A stretch of 36,854 nt of DNA, from contig CAMDLH010000047.1 in assembly GCA_945901405.1 (NCBI GenBank), positions 1 to 36,854 on the forward strand, given 5' to 3'. Below the pieces are notes generated by a model, which saw only the letters and a program-made list of their open reading frames with translations, had not been told where the DNA came from and did no database searches. The translations under genes and the position numbers were made by a program. The number at the start of each line of letters is the position of its first letter. Within the stretch, counting starts at the first letter, position 1. The DNA comes from Bordetella parapertussis. Its GTDB lineage: Bacteria > Pseudomonadota > Gammaproteobacteria > Burkholderiales > SG8-41. Below, piece after piece: positions 16,328-24,986 of this stretch.

Positions 16328-18480
16328 GATGCAGCCCTGAAAGTCGCGCGTCCATCCACGGCGACCGCCCCGCCTGATGTCTGGCGCACGATCAGCGGAT
16401 TGACTTCGAGGTCCACCAGACGCTCGCCCAGATCATGCGCGAGCCAGCTCATGCGTTCGACCGCATCGGCAATCGCCGCGATATCCAGCGGCGGCCTGCC
16501 GCGCGCGCCGTTAAACAGCGGCCCGGTACGCAGTGCCCCGATCATGCCGCGCACGCGCGACGCGGCCACCGGCGCCGTTGCCACCGCGACATCGTTCAAT
16601 ATCTCCACGGCGATGCCGCCCAGACCGACGATCACAATGGGGCCAAACTGCTCGTCACGGCGGATGCCGATGATGACTTCAGCTTCGCCGCGCACCATCT
16701 CTTGCACCGAAAAACCCTCGATGCGCGCGGGGGGCAGCGTGGCGGTGATGTGCTGCCCCATCGCCGTGGCGGCGGCAGCGACAGCCGCACCATCGGCGAG
16801 GCCCACGCGCACCGCGCCCGCGTCGCTCTTGTGCACGATATCGCGCGACACCGCTTTCAACACCACTGGAAAGCCGATTTTTTCAGCCGCGGTAGCGGCG
16901 GCCTGCGGTGTTGCCGCGATTTCCTCGCGCGCAACGGTTACGCCATACGCGGCCAGCAATTGCTTTACTTCGCTTTCTAGCTGCGCGCCCGCACCGAGCT
17001 TGTGCAACGCTTCCGGCCGCGGCAATCCCGCTGGCCGCGCCGGCGCGTCCGCCGCGTGTCCGCGCACGCGGCCGTATTCAGCGGCCATCACCAGCACGCG
17101 CAGCGCCTGCTCAAAACTGTCGTAAACGATGAAACCTTTCGCGCGCAGTTCCTCGCGCGCCGGGTTTGCCGCCGCGCCCGGCGTGCACACGATCAGCACC
17201 GGTTTTCCGCTCGCGCGCGCGGCCTCGGCGATCGCCAGCGTGCGCTTCTGATAAAACGGCATCGACATCAGAAACGTCACGCCGAAATCCACCGTCGGAT
17301 CGGCCAGCAGCATCGCTGTCGCGGGGCCGGCGATTTCGATGTCGGCGGCAACCTTGCGCGCGCCGATGTCGGCGGGATTGCGCGCCTGGGGCGCCAGCAG
17401 CAGCGTGCCCAGCGCGCGCCGCGTGTCTTCGGTCAGTGGTGCTAGTTCCAGCCCCACCTCGAACACGCGGTCGCTGGCCGTAGATGCCGCGCCGCCGGAC
17501 GACGACAACACGGCGACTCGTTTACCCGCGCTCGGCTTGGGATATTCGATCAGCAGTTGCGCCGCGCGCAGCATGTCGTCGGGGTCGCTGGCGAGCACCA
17601 CGCCCTCCTCGCGGCACACCGCCTCGAACGCCTGCCACGAACCGGCAAGGCTCGCGGTATGCGACATTGCCGCGACCACGCCCGCCTGCGTGCGCCCGGT
17701 TTTGAGCACCAACAAGGGTTTGCCGGCGCGGCGGCAGGCGGCGGCGGCGCGGCGAAAACGCGCGCCGTCGAGCAGGCCCTCGATGTAAAGACAGATGGCC
17801 TTGGTTTGCGGCTCATCAATCATGAACTCCAGAAAATCGCATATTTCGAGATCGCTTTGATTGCCGACGGATAAACCGTAGCGCAAGCCGATGCCGTCGG
17901 TGCGCGCACGGTCGAACACCGACACCATCAGCCCGCCGCTCTGGCTGATAAGACCAATCGAACCATCGCCCAGCACATCGGTGTTGAGCACCACCGAGGA
18001 ACACAGCGCCATGTGGTGATGCGGAATGATGAAGCCCATGCAGTTCGGGCCGACGATGCGCATGCCGGTGCGCGCCGTCAACTCGACCAGCTTTGCCTGA
18101 TTTTCCCCGCCGGCGGCATCGGCCTCGGCAAAGCCGGTGGTGATGATCACGCAGCAGCCCACGCCGGCAGCAGCAGCCTCGTTCACGGATTCGAGCATGC
18201 GCTCCATCGGCACCGCGAGGATCGCCACATCGGGCGGCGCGGGCACATCGCCGATGCGCGCATAAACCTTGCGACCGGCGATGACGTCGCGAATCGGATT
18301 GATAGGGTAGACATCGCCGGCAAAACCGTGCCGCACCAGAAAATGAATGATGCGGCCGCCGAATTTAGCCACGCTTTCGGAGGCGCCGAACACCGCCACC
18401 GAGCGCGGATGCAGAATGCGTTCGACGGGGATGCGCGGCGGTGCGCCGGCGGCGGTGCGATAGGCGGTGTGCAGGATCAT
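16324..18480 (-). CDS. ADP-forming acetate/acyl-CoA synthetase family protein
   Basis: This 718-residue fused enzyme joins a CoA-binding domain (about 22-120, HPRSVAVFGASES), two succinyl-CoA-ligase-like domains, and a C-terminal ATP-grasp domain (about 495-715, GFPVVLKAVSRDIVHKSDAGAV). His274 in MSHTASLAGS matches the phosphorylated histidine of this family. The known reaction is acyl-CoA + ADP + Pi = acid + CoA + ATP; in aerobic proteobacteria it may run toward CoA thioester formation. Substrate is unknown. It starts 15 bases after the enoyl-CoA hydratase-like stop and overlaps the TTT receptor by ATGA, making a three-gene operon divergent from methylaspartate ammonia-lyase. Activation of mesaconate or a related acid is a reasonable guess. 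Confidence 0.9.
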   Translation of the reverse strand: MILHTAYRTAAGAPPRIPVERILHPRSVAVFGASESVAKFGGRIIHFLVRHGFAGDVYPINPIRDVIAGRKVYARIGDVPAPPDVAILAVPMERMLESVNEAAAAGVGCCVIITTGFAEADAAGGENQAKLVELTARTGMRIVGPNCMGFIIPHHHMALCSSVVLNTDVLGDGSIGLISQSGGLMVSVFDRARTDGIGLRYGLSVGNQSDLEICDFLEFMIDEPQTKAICLYIEGLLDGARFRRAAAACRRAGKPLLVLKTGRTQAGVVAAMSHTASLAGSWQAFEAVCREEGVVLASDPDDMLRAAQLLIEYPKPSAGKRVAVLSSSGGAASTASDRVFEVGLELAPLTEDTRRALGTLLLAPQARNPADIGARKVAADIEIAGPATAMLLADPTVDFGVTFLMSMPFYQKRTLAIAEAARASGKPVLIVCTPGAAANPAREELRAKGFIVYDSFEQALRVLVMAAEYGRVRGHAADAPARPAGLPRPEALHKLGAGAQLESEVKQLLAAYGVTVAREEIAATPQAAATAAEKIGFPVVLKAVSRDIVHKSDAGAVRVGLADGAAVAAAATAMGQHITATLPPARIEGFSVQEMVRGEAEVIIGIRRDEQFGPIVIVGLGGIAVEILNDVAVATAPVAASRVRGMIGALRTGPLFNGARGRPPLDIAAIADAVERMSWLAHDLGERLVDLEVNPLIVRQTSGGAVAVDGRATFRAAS

Positions 18481-18495
18481 CTGGACGCTCGTGAA

Positions 18496-19275
18496 CTAAA
18501 CACCTTTAAACACTGGCTTACGCTTCTCTCTAAATGCGGCTTTGCCTTCGCGGCAGTCCTCCGAGGCATCGTTGTGCGCGGCCCATTCGGTTTCAAGCGC
18601 ATGCGCGGCCGCCGGTGAATCCCAGTACTGCGCGCGCACGGTTTCCTTGATGGCGCGAAAGGTGATCGGCGCGCCGCTTGCCACGCGCGCCGCGACCTTG
18701 GCGATCTCGGCGTCGAATTCCGCATCGGCGACCACGCGCGTGACCAGACCCAGCGCGTGCGCCTGTTCGGCGGATAAATCTTCACCGAGGATCAGCATGT
18801 CGAGCGCGCGGTTGCGTCCGATGTAATGCACCAGGCGCGTCAAGCTCATGCCCCACGACGGCACCACGCCGATGTAGGCGTCGCCGGTGCGGAACTTTGC
18901 CGTGGTCGAGGCGATGCGCACGTCGCAAGCCATGGCAAGCGCGAAGCCGCCGCCAATGCACCAGCCGCGTAGCGCGCCGATCACCGGCTTGGGATGGGTT
19001 TCGATACGCGCCAGCGCCTCGCGCCCCAGCGTGCGAAAGCGCGAGTCGCCATGCGCCTGCGCGCCCGTGCCTGCGATGTCGGCGCCCGCGCAGAATGCTT
19101 TCGTGCCGCCGCCGGCGAGCACGATGCAGCGCGTCTCGTTGCGCGCTTCGAGCGCGTCCATCGCGTGCAGGAATTCCTCCAGCAACTGCACGGTGACGGC
19201 ATTGACCGGCGGACGGTCGAGCGTGATGCGCGACGCGCCGCCTTCGTGGACGAGCTTGATGGTTTCGTAGGTCAT
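18496..19275 (-). CDS. Enoyl-CoA hydratase/isomerase (crotonase) family protein
   Basis: This 259-residue crotonase-fold protein has the oxyanion-hole segments AFCAGADI (60-67) and WCIGGGFALAMACD (105-118). The two positions usually occupied by catalytic glutamates hold aspartates: D132 in TGDAYIG, and D159 in RALDMLILG. Changes at these sites are common among crotonases with other chemistries, so simple enoyl-CoA hydration should not be assumed. It is the first gene of a minus-strand operon with an acyl-CoA synthetase and a TTT receptor, and has a good promoter (19339-19311). It is divergent from methylaspartate ammonia-lyase, so it may act on a mesaconate-derived CoA ester. Confidence 0.88.
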   Translation of the reverse strand: MTYETIKLVHEGGASRITLDRPPVNAVTVQLLEEFLHAMDALEARNETRCIVLAGGGTKAFCAGADIAGTGAQAHGDSRFRTLGREALARIETHPKPVIGALRGWCIGGGFALAMACDVRIASTTAKFRTGDAYIGVVPSWGMSLTRLVHYIGRNRALDMLILGEDLSAEQAHALGLVTRVVADAEFDAEIAKVAARVASGAPITFRAIKETVRAQYWDSPAAAHALETEWAAHNDASEDCREGKAAFREKRKPVFKGV

Positions 19276-19310
19276 GTATTTGGCGTTTCAGGAATGGAGG
19301 TATTTTCAGC

Positions 19311-19339
19311 AATGTATCGTCCGACCCTCGAATGGTCAA
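19311..19339 (-). promoter_or_regulatory. Sigma-70-type promoter for crotonase operon
   Basis: On the minus strand TTGACC (19339-19334), a 17-base spacer and TACATT (19316-19311) form a near-consensus promoter 36 bases before ATG 19275. It faces away from a similar plus-strand promoter, with 21 bases between the two -35 boxes. Confidence 0.6.
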
Positions 19340-19360
19340 CCGTGGTACCGCGCAATGCAA

Positions 19361-19389
19361 TTGACTGCGCGCAGACGGATGGATACATT
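19361..19389 (+). promoter_or_regulatory. Sigma-70-type promoter for methylaspartate ammonia-lyase
   Basis: TTGACT (19361-19366), a 17-base spacer and TACATT (19384-19389) lie 30 bases before ATG 19419. The space between this and the divergent promoter contains CGTGGTACCGCG (19341-19352), a near-palindrome around GGTACC that could be a shared operator. Confidence 0.6.
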
Positions 19390-19418
19390 GCCCGTTGACT
19401 GATAACAGGCAGAGCCAA

Positions 19419-20660
19419 ATGAAAATCAAGGATGTCATCTGCGCCGCAGGCCGCTCGGGTTATATGCATCGCGATCTGCTGGCGATCAAATCAGGCACCG
19501 GCGTTCCCAACGGCAGTCTTTACGAAGGCAAGCCGATGTCGCCGGGGTTCACCCGCATCATCGAGCCCGCGACAATCATTTCGATCATGCTGGTGCTCGA
19601 AGACGGGCAAATCGCCTTTGGAGACTGCGCCGACGTGATACTCGCCGGCGTGGCGGGGCGCGACCCGGCGTTTAACGCCAGTGGCCACATCGACTACGTA
19701 AAGACCGAAATCGCCGATGCGCTGCGCGGGCGCGACGTTGCCAAATTCAAGCCGCAAGCGGAGGAAATGGATCAGTACACGCGCGGCGGCGTGCGGCTGC
19801 ACACCGCCATACGCTACGGCATCAGCCAGGCGTTGCTGCACGCCACCGCGTTGAGCCAAAAGCTGACCATGGCGGAAGTGATCGCGAACGAATACGGCAG
19901 CACGATTTCCACCAAGCCAATTCCGATACTCGCATCCTGCCACAAGGATGACCATGGGCAACTTGACCGCGTGATCTTGAAACGCGTCGAGTTGCTGCCG
20001 CATGCTTCGTTTCAGATCGTGTCGGAACACGTGGGGCTGCAGGGCGAAAAGCTGAAGGCGTTCGTGCGCCGCGTCGCCGGCCGCATCAAGGAGATCGGCG
20101 ACGCCGATTATCATCCGCGCATCCATGTCGATCTTTACGGTACGCTGGGCGAGTTGTTCTCGATGCAGGTCGAGCCGCTGGCGGATTACCTGGGTGAGTT
20201 GCGTAAGGAATCCGGCGCCTATAAATTGCTGGTCGAGTCGCCGATGATCGCCAAGACGCAGCAGGAGCAGATCGATAAATTCAGCGCCTTGCGCGGCCTG
20301 CTCAACAAAAAGGGTATCGACGTCGGGCTCATCGCCGACGAGTGGTGCAATACCCTGCCCGATATCAAATTGTTTTCGCAGGCCAAGGCGGCGGATTTCG
20401 TGCAGATCAAGACGCCTGATCTGGGCAGCATCCACAACACCATCGAGGCCGTGCTCTACTGCAAGGCGAACGGCATGGGCGCATGTCTTGGCGGCACGGC
20501 GAACGAGACCGATCACTCCACACGCATCTCGACCCACATGGGGCTGGCGTGTCAGCCGGATTTCATGTTGTCCAAGCCCGGCCTGGGCGCGGATGAGGCG
20601 CTGATGATCCAGACCAATGAAATGGCACGCACGCTGGCGATACTGCAAACACGGAGATAA
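19419..20660 (+). CDS. mal: Methylaspartate ammonia-lyase
   Basis: This enolase-superfamily enzyme converts L-threo-3-methylaspartate to mesaconate and ammonia. The 413-residue length and landmarks match the family: LASCHKDDHGQLDRVILKRVELLPH, with a candidate active-site His195; metal ligands D238 (HVDLYGT), E273 (LVESP) and D307 (IADEW); and catalytic Lys331 in QIKTPDLG. These residue numbers agree with those I recall for the clostridial enzyme. ATG 19419 is preferred over TTG 19395 because the promoter would start transcription close to 19395 and the conserved N-terminus begins at MKIKDV. Glutamate mutase genes are not in the window, so the methylaspartate source is unknown. A TTT receptor gene follows after 2 bases, suggesting that uptake and breakdown are linked. 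Confidence 0.93.
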   Translation: MKIKDVICAAGRSGYMHRDLLAIKSGTGVPNGSLYEGKPMSPGFTRIIEPATIISIMLVLEDGQIAFGDCADVILAGVAGRDPAFNASGHIDYVKTEIADALRGRDVAKFKPQAEEMDQYTRGGVRLHTAIRYGISQALLHATALSQKLTMAEVIANEYGSTISTKPIPILASCHKDDHGQLDRVILKRVELLPHASFQIVSEHVGLQGEKLKAFVRRVAGRIKEIGDADYHPRIHVDLYGTLGELFSMQVEPLADYLGELRKESGAYKLLVESPMIAKTQQEQIDKFSALRGLLNKKGIDVGLIADEWCNTLPDIKLFSQAKAADFVQIKTPDLGSIHNTIEAVLYCKANGMGACLGGTANETDHSTRISTHMGLACQPDFMLSKPGLGADEALMIQTNEMARTLAILQTRR

Positions 20661-20662
20661 AC

Positions 20663-21640
20663 ATGTGGCGTGCGGCGATGGTTGCGATGTTCGTGGCTTA
20701 CAGCGGTGCATCGGCCGCGGCCGCCCCAGACCCTGCACCGGGCTACCCCGCGAAGCCGGTGCGCTTCATCGTGCCGTTTCCACCCGGCGCGGGAACCGAT
20801 ATCACGGTGCGGCTGGTGACCACCGCGCTCACCGAGTTGTGGGGCAAAACCATGCTGGTGGATAACCGCTCCGGCGCGGGCGGCAATATTGGCACCGAGA
20901 TCACCGCAAGTGCGCCGCCGGATGGCTATACCGTGATGCTGTGCACACTGGGTTCGCACGCCATCACCCCCGCGCGCCGCAAGCTGCCGTACGATCACAT
21001 CAAGGGGTTTTCGTTCATCGCGCTGATGGGCGCCACCGCGAATGTGCTGGTCGGCCACCCTTCGCTGGGAATGAAAAACGTCGGCGACGTGGTGGCGCAT
21101 GCCAAGGCGAATCCGGGCAAGCTCAATTACGGTTCATCCGGCGTGGGCACCGGACCGCATATGTCGATCGAGTTGTTCAAGCACATGGCGGGCATCGATA
21201 TCGTGCATGTGGCGTACAAGGGCGCCGCACCCGCGCTCACTGATGTGATGGGCGGGCAAATCGCGTTGAGCACGGGTAATCTGCCGGGCGGGCCGCTGGC
21301 GGCGATCAAGTCGGGCAAGGTGACGGGCCTCGGGGTCACCACCGCCAAGCGCAATCCGCGCGCGCCGGAGATTCCCACTTTTGCCGAAGGCGGCGTCGCG
21401 GGTTATGAAGTTGCCGCGTGGTACGGCATCTGCGCGCCGGCGGGCGTGCCCGCGGGCATAGTTGCCAAGCTCAACGCAGGCATCGTAAGAGTATTGAACT
21501 CGCCCGACTTGCAGCGGCGCATGGAGGAGCAAGGCATCGATGTCACGCCATCGACGCCGGAGCAATTCGCCGCGCACGTCAGGGCGGAATCGGCGAAGTG
21601 GTCGAAGGTGGTGAAAAGCGCGGGGCTGGCGGAGAAGTAA
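20663..21640 (+). CDS. Tripartite tricarboxylate transporter receptor (Bug family)
   Basis: This 325-residue periplasmic binding protein begins with a short signal peptide (MWRAAMVAMFVAYSGASAAAA). It carries the family marks YPAKPVRFIVPFPPGAGTDITVR, MLVDNRSGAGGNIGTEITASAPPDGYT, VHVAYKGAAPALTDVMGGQI and YEVAAWYGICAPAGVPAGIV. It begins 2 bases after the methylaspartate ammonia-lyase stop, so translation is likely coupled. It is the third orphan Bug receptor in 10 kb, and the membrane subunits must lie elsewhere. The ligand may be a branched dicarboxylate or amino acid such as mesaconate or methylaspartate; this is inference from context. Confidence 0.92.
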   Translation: MWRAAMVAMFVAYSGASAAAAPDPAPGYPAKPVRFIVPFPPGAGTDITVRLVTTALTELWGKTMLVDNRSGAGGNIGTEITASAPPDGYTVMLCTLGSHAITPARRKLPYDHIKGFSFIALMGATANVLVGHPSLGMKNVGDVVAHAKANPGKLNYGSSGVGTGPHMSIELFKHMAGIDIVHVAYKGAAPALTDVMGGQIALSTGNLPGGPLAAIKSGKVTGLGVTTAKRNPRAPEIPTFAEGGVAGYEVAAWYGICAPAGVPAGIVAKLNAGIVRVLNSPDLQRRMEEQGIDVTPSTPEQFAAHVRAESAKWSKVVKSAGLAEK

Positions 21641-21690
21641 CGCGGCGTCTTGCTGTGTGTATCGCGTGCCAGTGCTTCGCCAATCAGAGG

Positions 21691-21696
21691 TAGAAT
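21691..21696 (+). promoter_or_regulatory. Candidate -10 box for proA
   Basis: TAGAAT lies 6 bases before the proA ATG (21703), in the 62-base gap after the TTT receptor. No clear -35 box is seen, and the position would imply a nearly leaderless message, so the call is weak. Confidence 0.25.
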
Positions 21697-21702
21697 CCTC
21701 GC

Positions 21703-22977
21703 ATGAACACACACACTCCATTGGACGTGCAAGCCTACATGCAGGGCGTGGGCGAGCAGGCGCGCGCCGCATCGCGGCTGATGGTGCGCGCCGATACCGC
21801 CACCAGGAACTTGGCGCTCACCGCCACCGCCGAAGCTGCGTTGCGCGCGGAAAAACCCATACTCGAAGCAAATGCACGCGACGTTGCCGAAGCGCGCCAC
21901 AAAAAACTCGACGATGCCGCGATAGACCGGCTGATACTGACACCGAAAACCATTGCCGCGATGGCCGACGGCTTGGTGCAAATCGCCAAGCTGCCCGACC
22001 CGGTGGGCGAAATAACGGGGCTTAAATTTCGTCCGTCGGGCATACAGGTGGGCCAAATGCGCATGCCGCTGGGTGTGATCGGCATCATTTATGAATCACG
22101 CCCGAACGTGACGGCGGATGCGGCCGGGCTGTGTCTGAAATCCGGCAACGCGGCGATCTTGCGTGGCGGCTCGGAGGCCTTGCATTCCAATCAAGCCATC
22201 GCCGCGTGCGTGCGCGAGGGTCTGAAAGCAGCGGGTTTGCCCGAAGCGGCGGTGCAAGTGATAGCAACCGCGGATCGCGCGGCGGTGGGTGAGCTCATCA
22301 CCATGCGCGAATTCGTCGATGTGATCGTGCCGCGCGGCGGCAAGGGTCTGATCGAGCGGCTGTTGCGCGAATCGCGCATCCCGATGATTCAACATCTGGA
22401 TGGCGTGTGCCACGTCTACATCGACGACAAGGCGGATTTTGATAAAGCCATCAAAGTTGCCGACAACGCCAAGACGCAGCGCCTGGGTGTGTGCAACGCC
22501 ATGGAAACGCTGCTGGTGGCGCGCGGCATCGCACAAAAAATTCTGCCGCCGCTGTGCGAGATTTATTTAGACAAAGGCATCGAGCTGCGCGGCGATGAAG
22601 CAGCAAGAGTCATCGTGCCGGCGATGAATGCGGCGAAAGAAGAAGATTGGTACACTGAGTACCTCGCGGCGATTTTGTCGGTGCGCGTGGTTGACGGCCT
22701 CGACCAAGCCATCGATCACATCACGAAATACGGCTCGCGCCATACCGACGCCATCGTCACCGAAGACCTCACGCGCGCGCGGCGCTTCATCACTGAAGTT
22801 GATTCGAGTTCGGTGATGGTCAACGCCTCGACGCGTTTTGCCGACGGCTACGAATACGGCCTGGGCGCCGAAATCGGCATTTCCACCGACAAGCTGCACG
22901 CGCGCGGGCCGGTGGGTCTCGAAGGTCTGACCTCGCTCAAATACGTCGTATTCGGCGACGGCCATATCAGAAAATAG
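21703..22977 (+). CDS. proA: Gamma-glutamyl phosphate reductase
   Basis: ProA reduces gamma-glutamyl phosphate with NADPH to glutamate semialdehyde, the second step of proline synthesis. The 424-residue length is normal. Cys264 in [12 protein letters not shown] is the catalytic thiol of this aldehyde-dehydrogenase-like family. Other landmarks are [29 protein letters not shown] split over two strands, [25 protein letters not shown], and the end [19 protein letters not shown]. In many betaproteobacteria proA directly follows holA; here it is separated by the accessory stretch. The Wadjet genes begin 56 bases downstream on the same strand. Confidence 0.97.
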   Translation: MNTHTPLDVQAYMQGVGEQARAASRLMVRADTATRNLALTATAEAALRAEKPILEANARDVAEARHKKLDDAAIDRLILTPKTIAAMADGLVQIAKLPDPVGEITGLKFRPSGIQVGQMRMPLGVIGIIYESRPNVTADAAGLCLKSGNAAILRGGSEALHSNQAIAACVREGLKAAGLPEAAVQVIATADRAAVGELITMREFVDVIVPRGGKGLIERLLRESRIPMIQHLDGVCHVYIDDKADFDKAIKVADNAKTQRLGVCNAMETLLVARGIAQKILPPLCEIYLDKGIELRGDEAARVIVPAMNAAKEEDWYTEYLAAILSVRVVDGLDQAIDHITKYGSRHTDAIVTEDLTRARRFITEVDSSSVMVNASTRFADGYEYGLGAEIGISTDKLHARGPVGLEGLTSLKYVVFGDGHIRK

Positions 22978-22998
22978 CTTTTAAAAACAAATAGTTAT

Positions 22999-23020
22999 GC
23001 ACCCCAGACGAATGGGGTGC
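22999..23020 (+). terminator. Perfect hairpin between proA and jetA
   Basis: GCACCCC (22999-23005), an 8-base loop and GGGGTGC (23014-23020) form a perfect 7-bp stem 13 bases before the jetA ATG. No T run follows, so it is not a standard intrinsic terminator. It may be a weak terminator for proA, or a leader structure that limits jetA translation, since jetA has no visible Shine-Dalgarno sequence. Confidence 0.4.
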
Positions 23021-23033
23021 CGCTTCGTAACGT

Positions 23034-24326
23034 ATGGACAAGAACATTTCCGAACAGAACGAAGACCTGCCGCTGACCCAGTTCTTGGCCAAGGGCGTGC
23101 TTGAGCGCGACTTGCAGGCGCTTGCACCCTTGATGAACGCGCGCGGCATGCTCAACGCCTTCGTCATGGTGTTTCGCGGTGGCGAGGCGGAAATCCTGAT
23201 CCGCCTGCTGGTGATGCGCGAAATCGGCGCGCGCCCGGATGCGCCGCGCTGGAGCCCGCAGGAACTCGCGCAACATTTCTCCTATCTCGATGCGGTGAAA
23301 TTGAACACCGTGCTCGACCGGCTGAAAGATTTTGGTCTGCTGGTGTGGGACAGCGAGGATCGCACTTATCAGTTGAGCGGCACCGCGCGCGTTGCGTTGT
23401 CGGCGCTCGCGAATGTGCTGGCGCTGCCGGAGGGCGAGGATGCCGATCTCGCATACATCACCTCGCAGGTCGCCGCCGGGCAATCCATAGGGCGGCCCTC
23501 GCTGGAAGCGCTCAATCTGCTGCTCACCAAATATCGCGAGTTGCAAAAAGAATTCGACGATGCGCTGGTCAGCGGCTCGGAGTTTCGCATCCGCCAGGCC
23601 AGTGCCAAATTCAACGCGGTCGAGGCCACCGTCGCCAAGGGCAACGACATCATTCACTCGCTGATGAAGGACGGCGAACTCGAAGACGCGATGTACCGCA
23701 ACGCGCAGGCCATCGGCCAGGCGCAAAGCCGGCTCCTGCGCATGCATGCCGCGTTCCAGCGCACGCTGCACGCGCTTGAATTGCAAAGCGTGTCGCTGGG
23801 CGGCAGCGGCCTGTCTTCGTCAGACGTGGTGCAGTGGCTGCGCACGCTTGATCAGGAGCGCCTTGCCGCGCTCGGCGCGCATGCCTACGGCGGTATGCAG
23901 CCGCTGCCTTTTGCGATGAGCGACCTGATGATCGATGTCGCCGAATATGAACTACTCGAACGCGAGCGCATCGCGCAGAAAAACACCGCGCTGCCGCCGC
24001 CGTGCGATGCGCCCGCCACCAGCGAAATGTCCACCGAGCGCTTTGCCGCACTGAATCGCTTCATTGGCGAATTGGGCGAGATCAAATCGCCCACGCAGCT
24101 TGCCGATGCGGTGATCGACGGCGGCTATGCGCTGTCGGCGTACCGTCTGTCGCTGCTGGCGCTGATCGGCGATCCGGAGTCGGCCGAAATGCGCGGGCGC
24201 GTCGCCGATCTTGCGCGCCTGCCGCTCGGTGTAACGATATCCGATGAACATGAAACCGTGGTGCGTGCTGAAGTAGCGCAAATCAGCCGCGGATTGCTGA
24301 CGCCCTCGCCGGAGAACACCGCATGA
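23034..24326 (+). CDS. jetA: Wadjet component JetA (MksF/MukF-like kleisin)
   Basis: This 430-residue protein heads a four-gene SMC operon. The N-terminal part has a winged-helix look (about 55-115, SPQELAQHFSYLDAVKLNTVLDRLKDFGLLVW). A helical, probably coiled-coil, middle follows (about 165-260, LNLLLTKYRELQKEFDDALVSG onward), and a second helical domain ends the protein. Kleisin subunits bridge the SMC head and neck, and JetA in Wadjet does this. I do not see the DUF3375 pattern expected of type I JetA, so identification rests on gene order and architecture. Its stop overlaps jetB in an ATGA. No Shine-Dalgarno sequence precedes ATG 23034, and a hairpin lies just upstream. Confidence 0.8.
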   Translation: MDKNISEQNEDLPLTQFLAKGVLERDLQALAPLMNARGMLNAFVMVFRGGEAEILIRLLVMREIGARPDAPRWSPQELAQHFSYLDAVKLNTVLDRLKDFGLLVWDSEDRTYQLSGTARVALSALANVLALPEGEDADLAYITSQVAAGQSIGRPSLEALNLLLTKYRELQKEFDDALVSGSEFRIRQASAKFNAVEATVAKGNDIIHSLMKDGELEDAMYRNAQAIGQAQSRLLRMHAAFQRTLHALELQSVSLGGSGLSSSDVVQWLRTLDQERLAALGAHAYGGMQPLPFAMSDLMIDVAEYELLERERIAQKNTALPPPCDAPATSEMSTERFAALNRFIGELGEIKSPTQLADAVIDGGYALSAYRLSLLALIGDPESAEMRGRVADLARLPLGVTISDEHETVVRAEVAQISRGLLTPSPENTA

Positions 24327-24982
24327 CCCATAGTAACGATGAGGCGCAAGTGCTGATCGCGCGTCTCATCGCCGAGCGCTGGGTGCCGCGCGCGGAGCCG
24401 CTGGCCAGACGCGTACTGGTGGACGAGGATTTTCGCGAGGAGATCGAACGCCGCCTCGCCGCCTGCGGCCTGCGCCTGCTCGACAATCCGTATGCAACGC
24501 ATATAGCGTTGGGCCTCGCCAACGCCGCCGAAGAACCGGTGCTGGCGCGCGACGGCCAATGGCTGTCGAGCAATCTGAATCTTGCACGCGATTGCGTGGC
24601 GCTGCTGGTGGTGCTGTGGGCCTTGCTGATTTTGCCCAAGCGCGAACGGCAGGTGTCGCGCCGCGACAATACCGGGACGCAGCAGAATGACATGTTCGGG
24701 CTGGAAAAACCCATCCCCACCGGCGGCGATATCGAAGGCAGTCTGCCCGAGCGCACGCTGATCGCGGATTTCGGCAAGCAGCTCGGCGGCAAGACGCGCA
24801 TTGGTTTTAATCTCGGCATATTGTCGCGCCACGGTTTTATCGAGCGGCATCAGGGCGTGATCCGCGAAGGCCCGCTGCTCGATCTCGCGCTCGATCACGG
24901 CGTGCTCGCGCCGCGCATCCTCGACGGCGCGCTGGCCGAATTGCTCGCCACGCGCATGGCCGATAAACCAGGCGAGGAGTAG
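24323..24982 (+). CDS. jetB: Wadjet component JetB (MksE-like)
   Basis: This 219-residue protein should be the small kite-type subunit that binds the kleisin JetA in the SMC complex. It has a helical N-terminal half (LIARLIAERWVPRAEPLARRVLVDED) and a later winged-helix-like segment with LNLARDCVALLVVLWALLILPKRERQV and LIADFGKQLGGKTRIGFNLGILSRHGFIERHQ. The second stretch looks like a helix-turn-helix and wing. The hydrophobic run at about 93-107 is more likely a buried helix than a membrane span. The start overlaps jetA by ATGA, and GAGGAG near its 3' end serves jetC, which starts 4 bases later. Confidence 0.8.
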   Translation: MTHSNDEAQVLIARLIAERWVPRAEPLARRVLVDEDFREEIERRLAACGLRLLDNPYATHIALGLANAAEEPVLARDGQWLSSNLNLARDCVALLVVLWALLILPKRERQVSRRDNTGTQQNDMFGLEKPIPTGGDIEGSLPERTLIADFGKQLGGKTRIGFNLGILSRHGFIERHQGVIREGPLLDLALDHGVLAPRILDGALAELLATRMADKPGEE

Positions 24983-24986
24983 CGCG

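Noticed and set aside
19491..20738. Minus-strand frame of 415 codons opposite methylaspartate ammonia-lyase
   Set aside because: The lyase on the plus strand has all catalytic residues; the opposite frame is rich in Arg, His and Gln without domain features.
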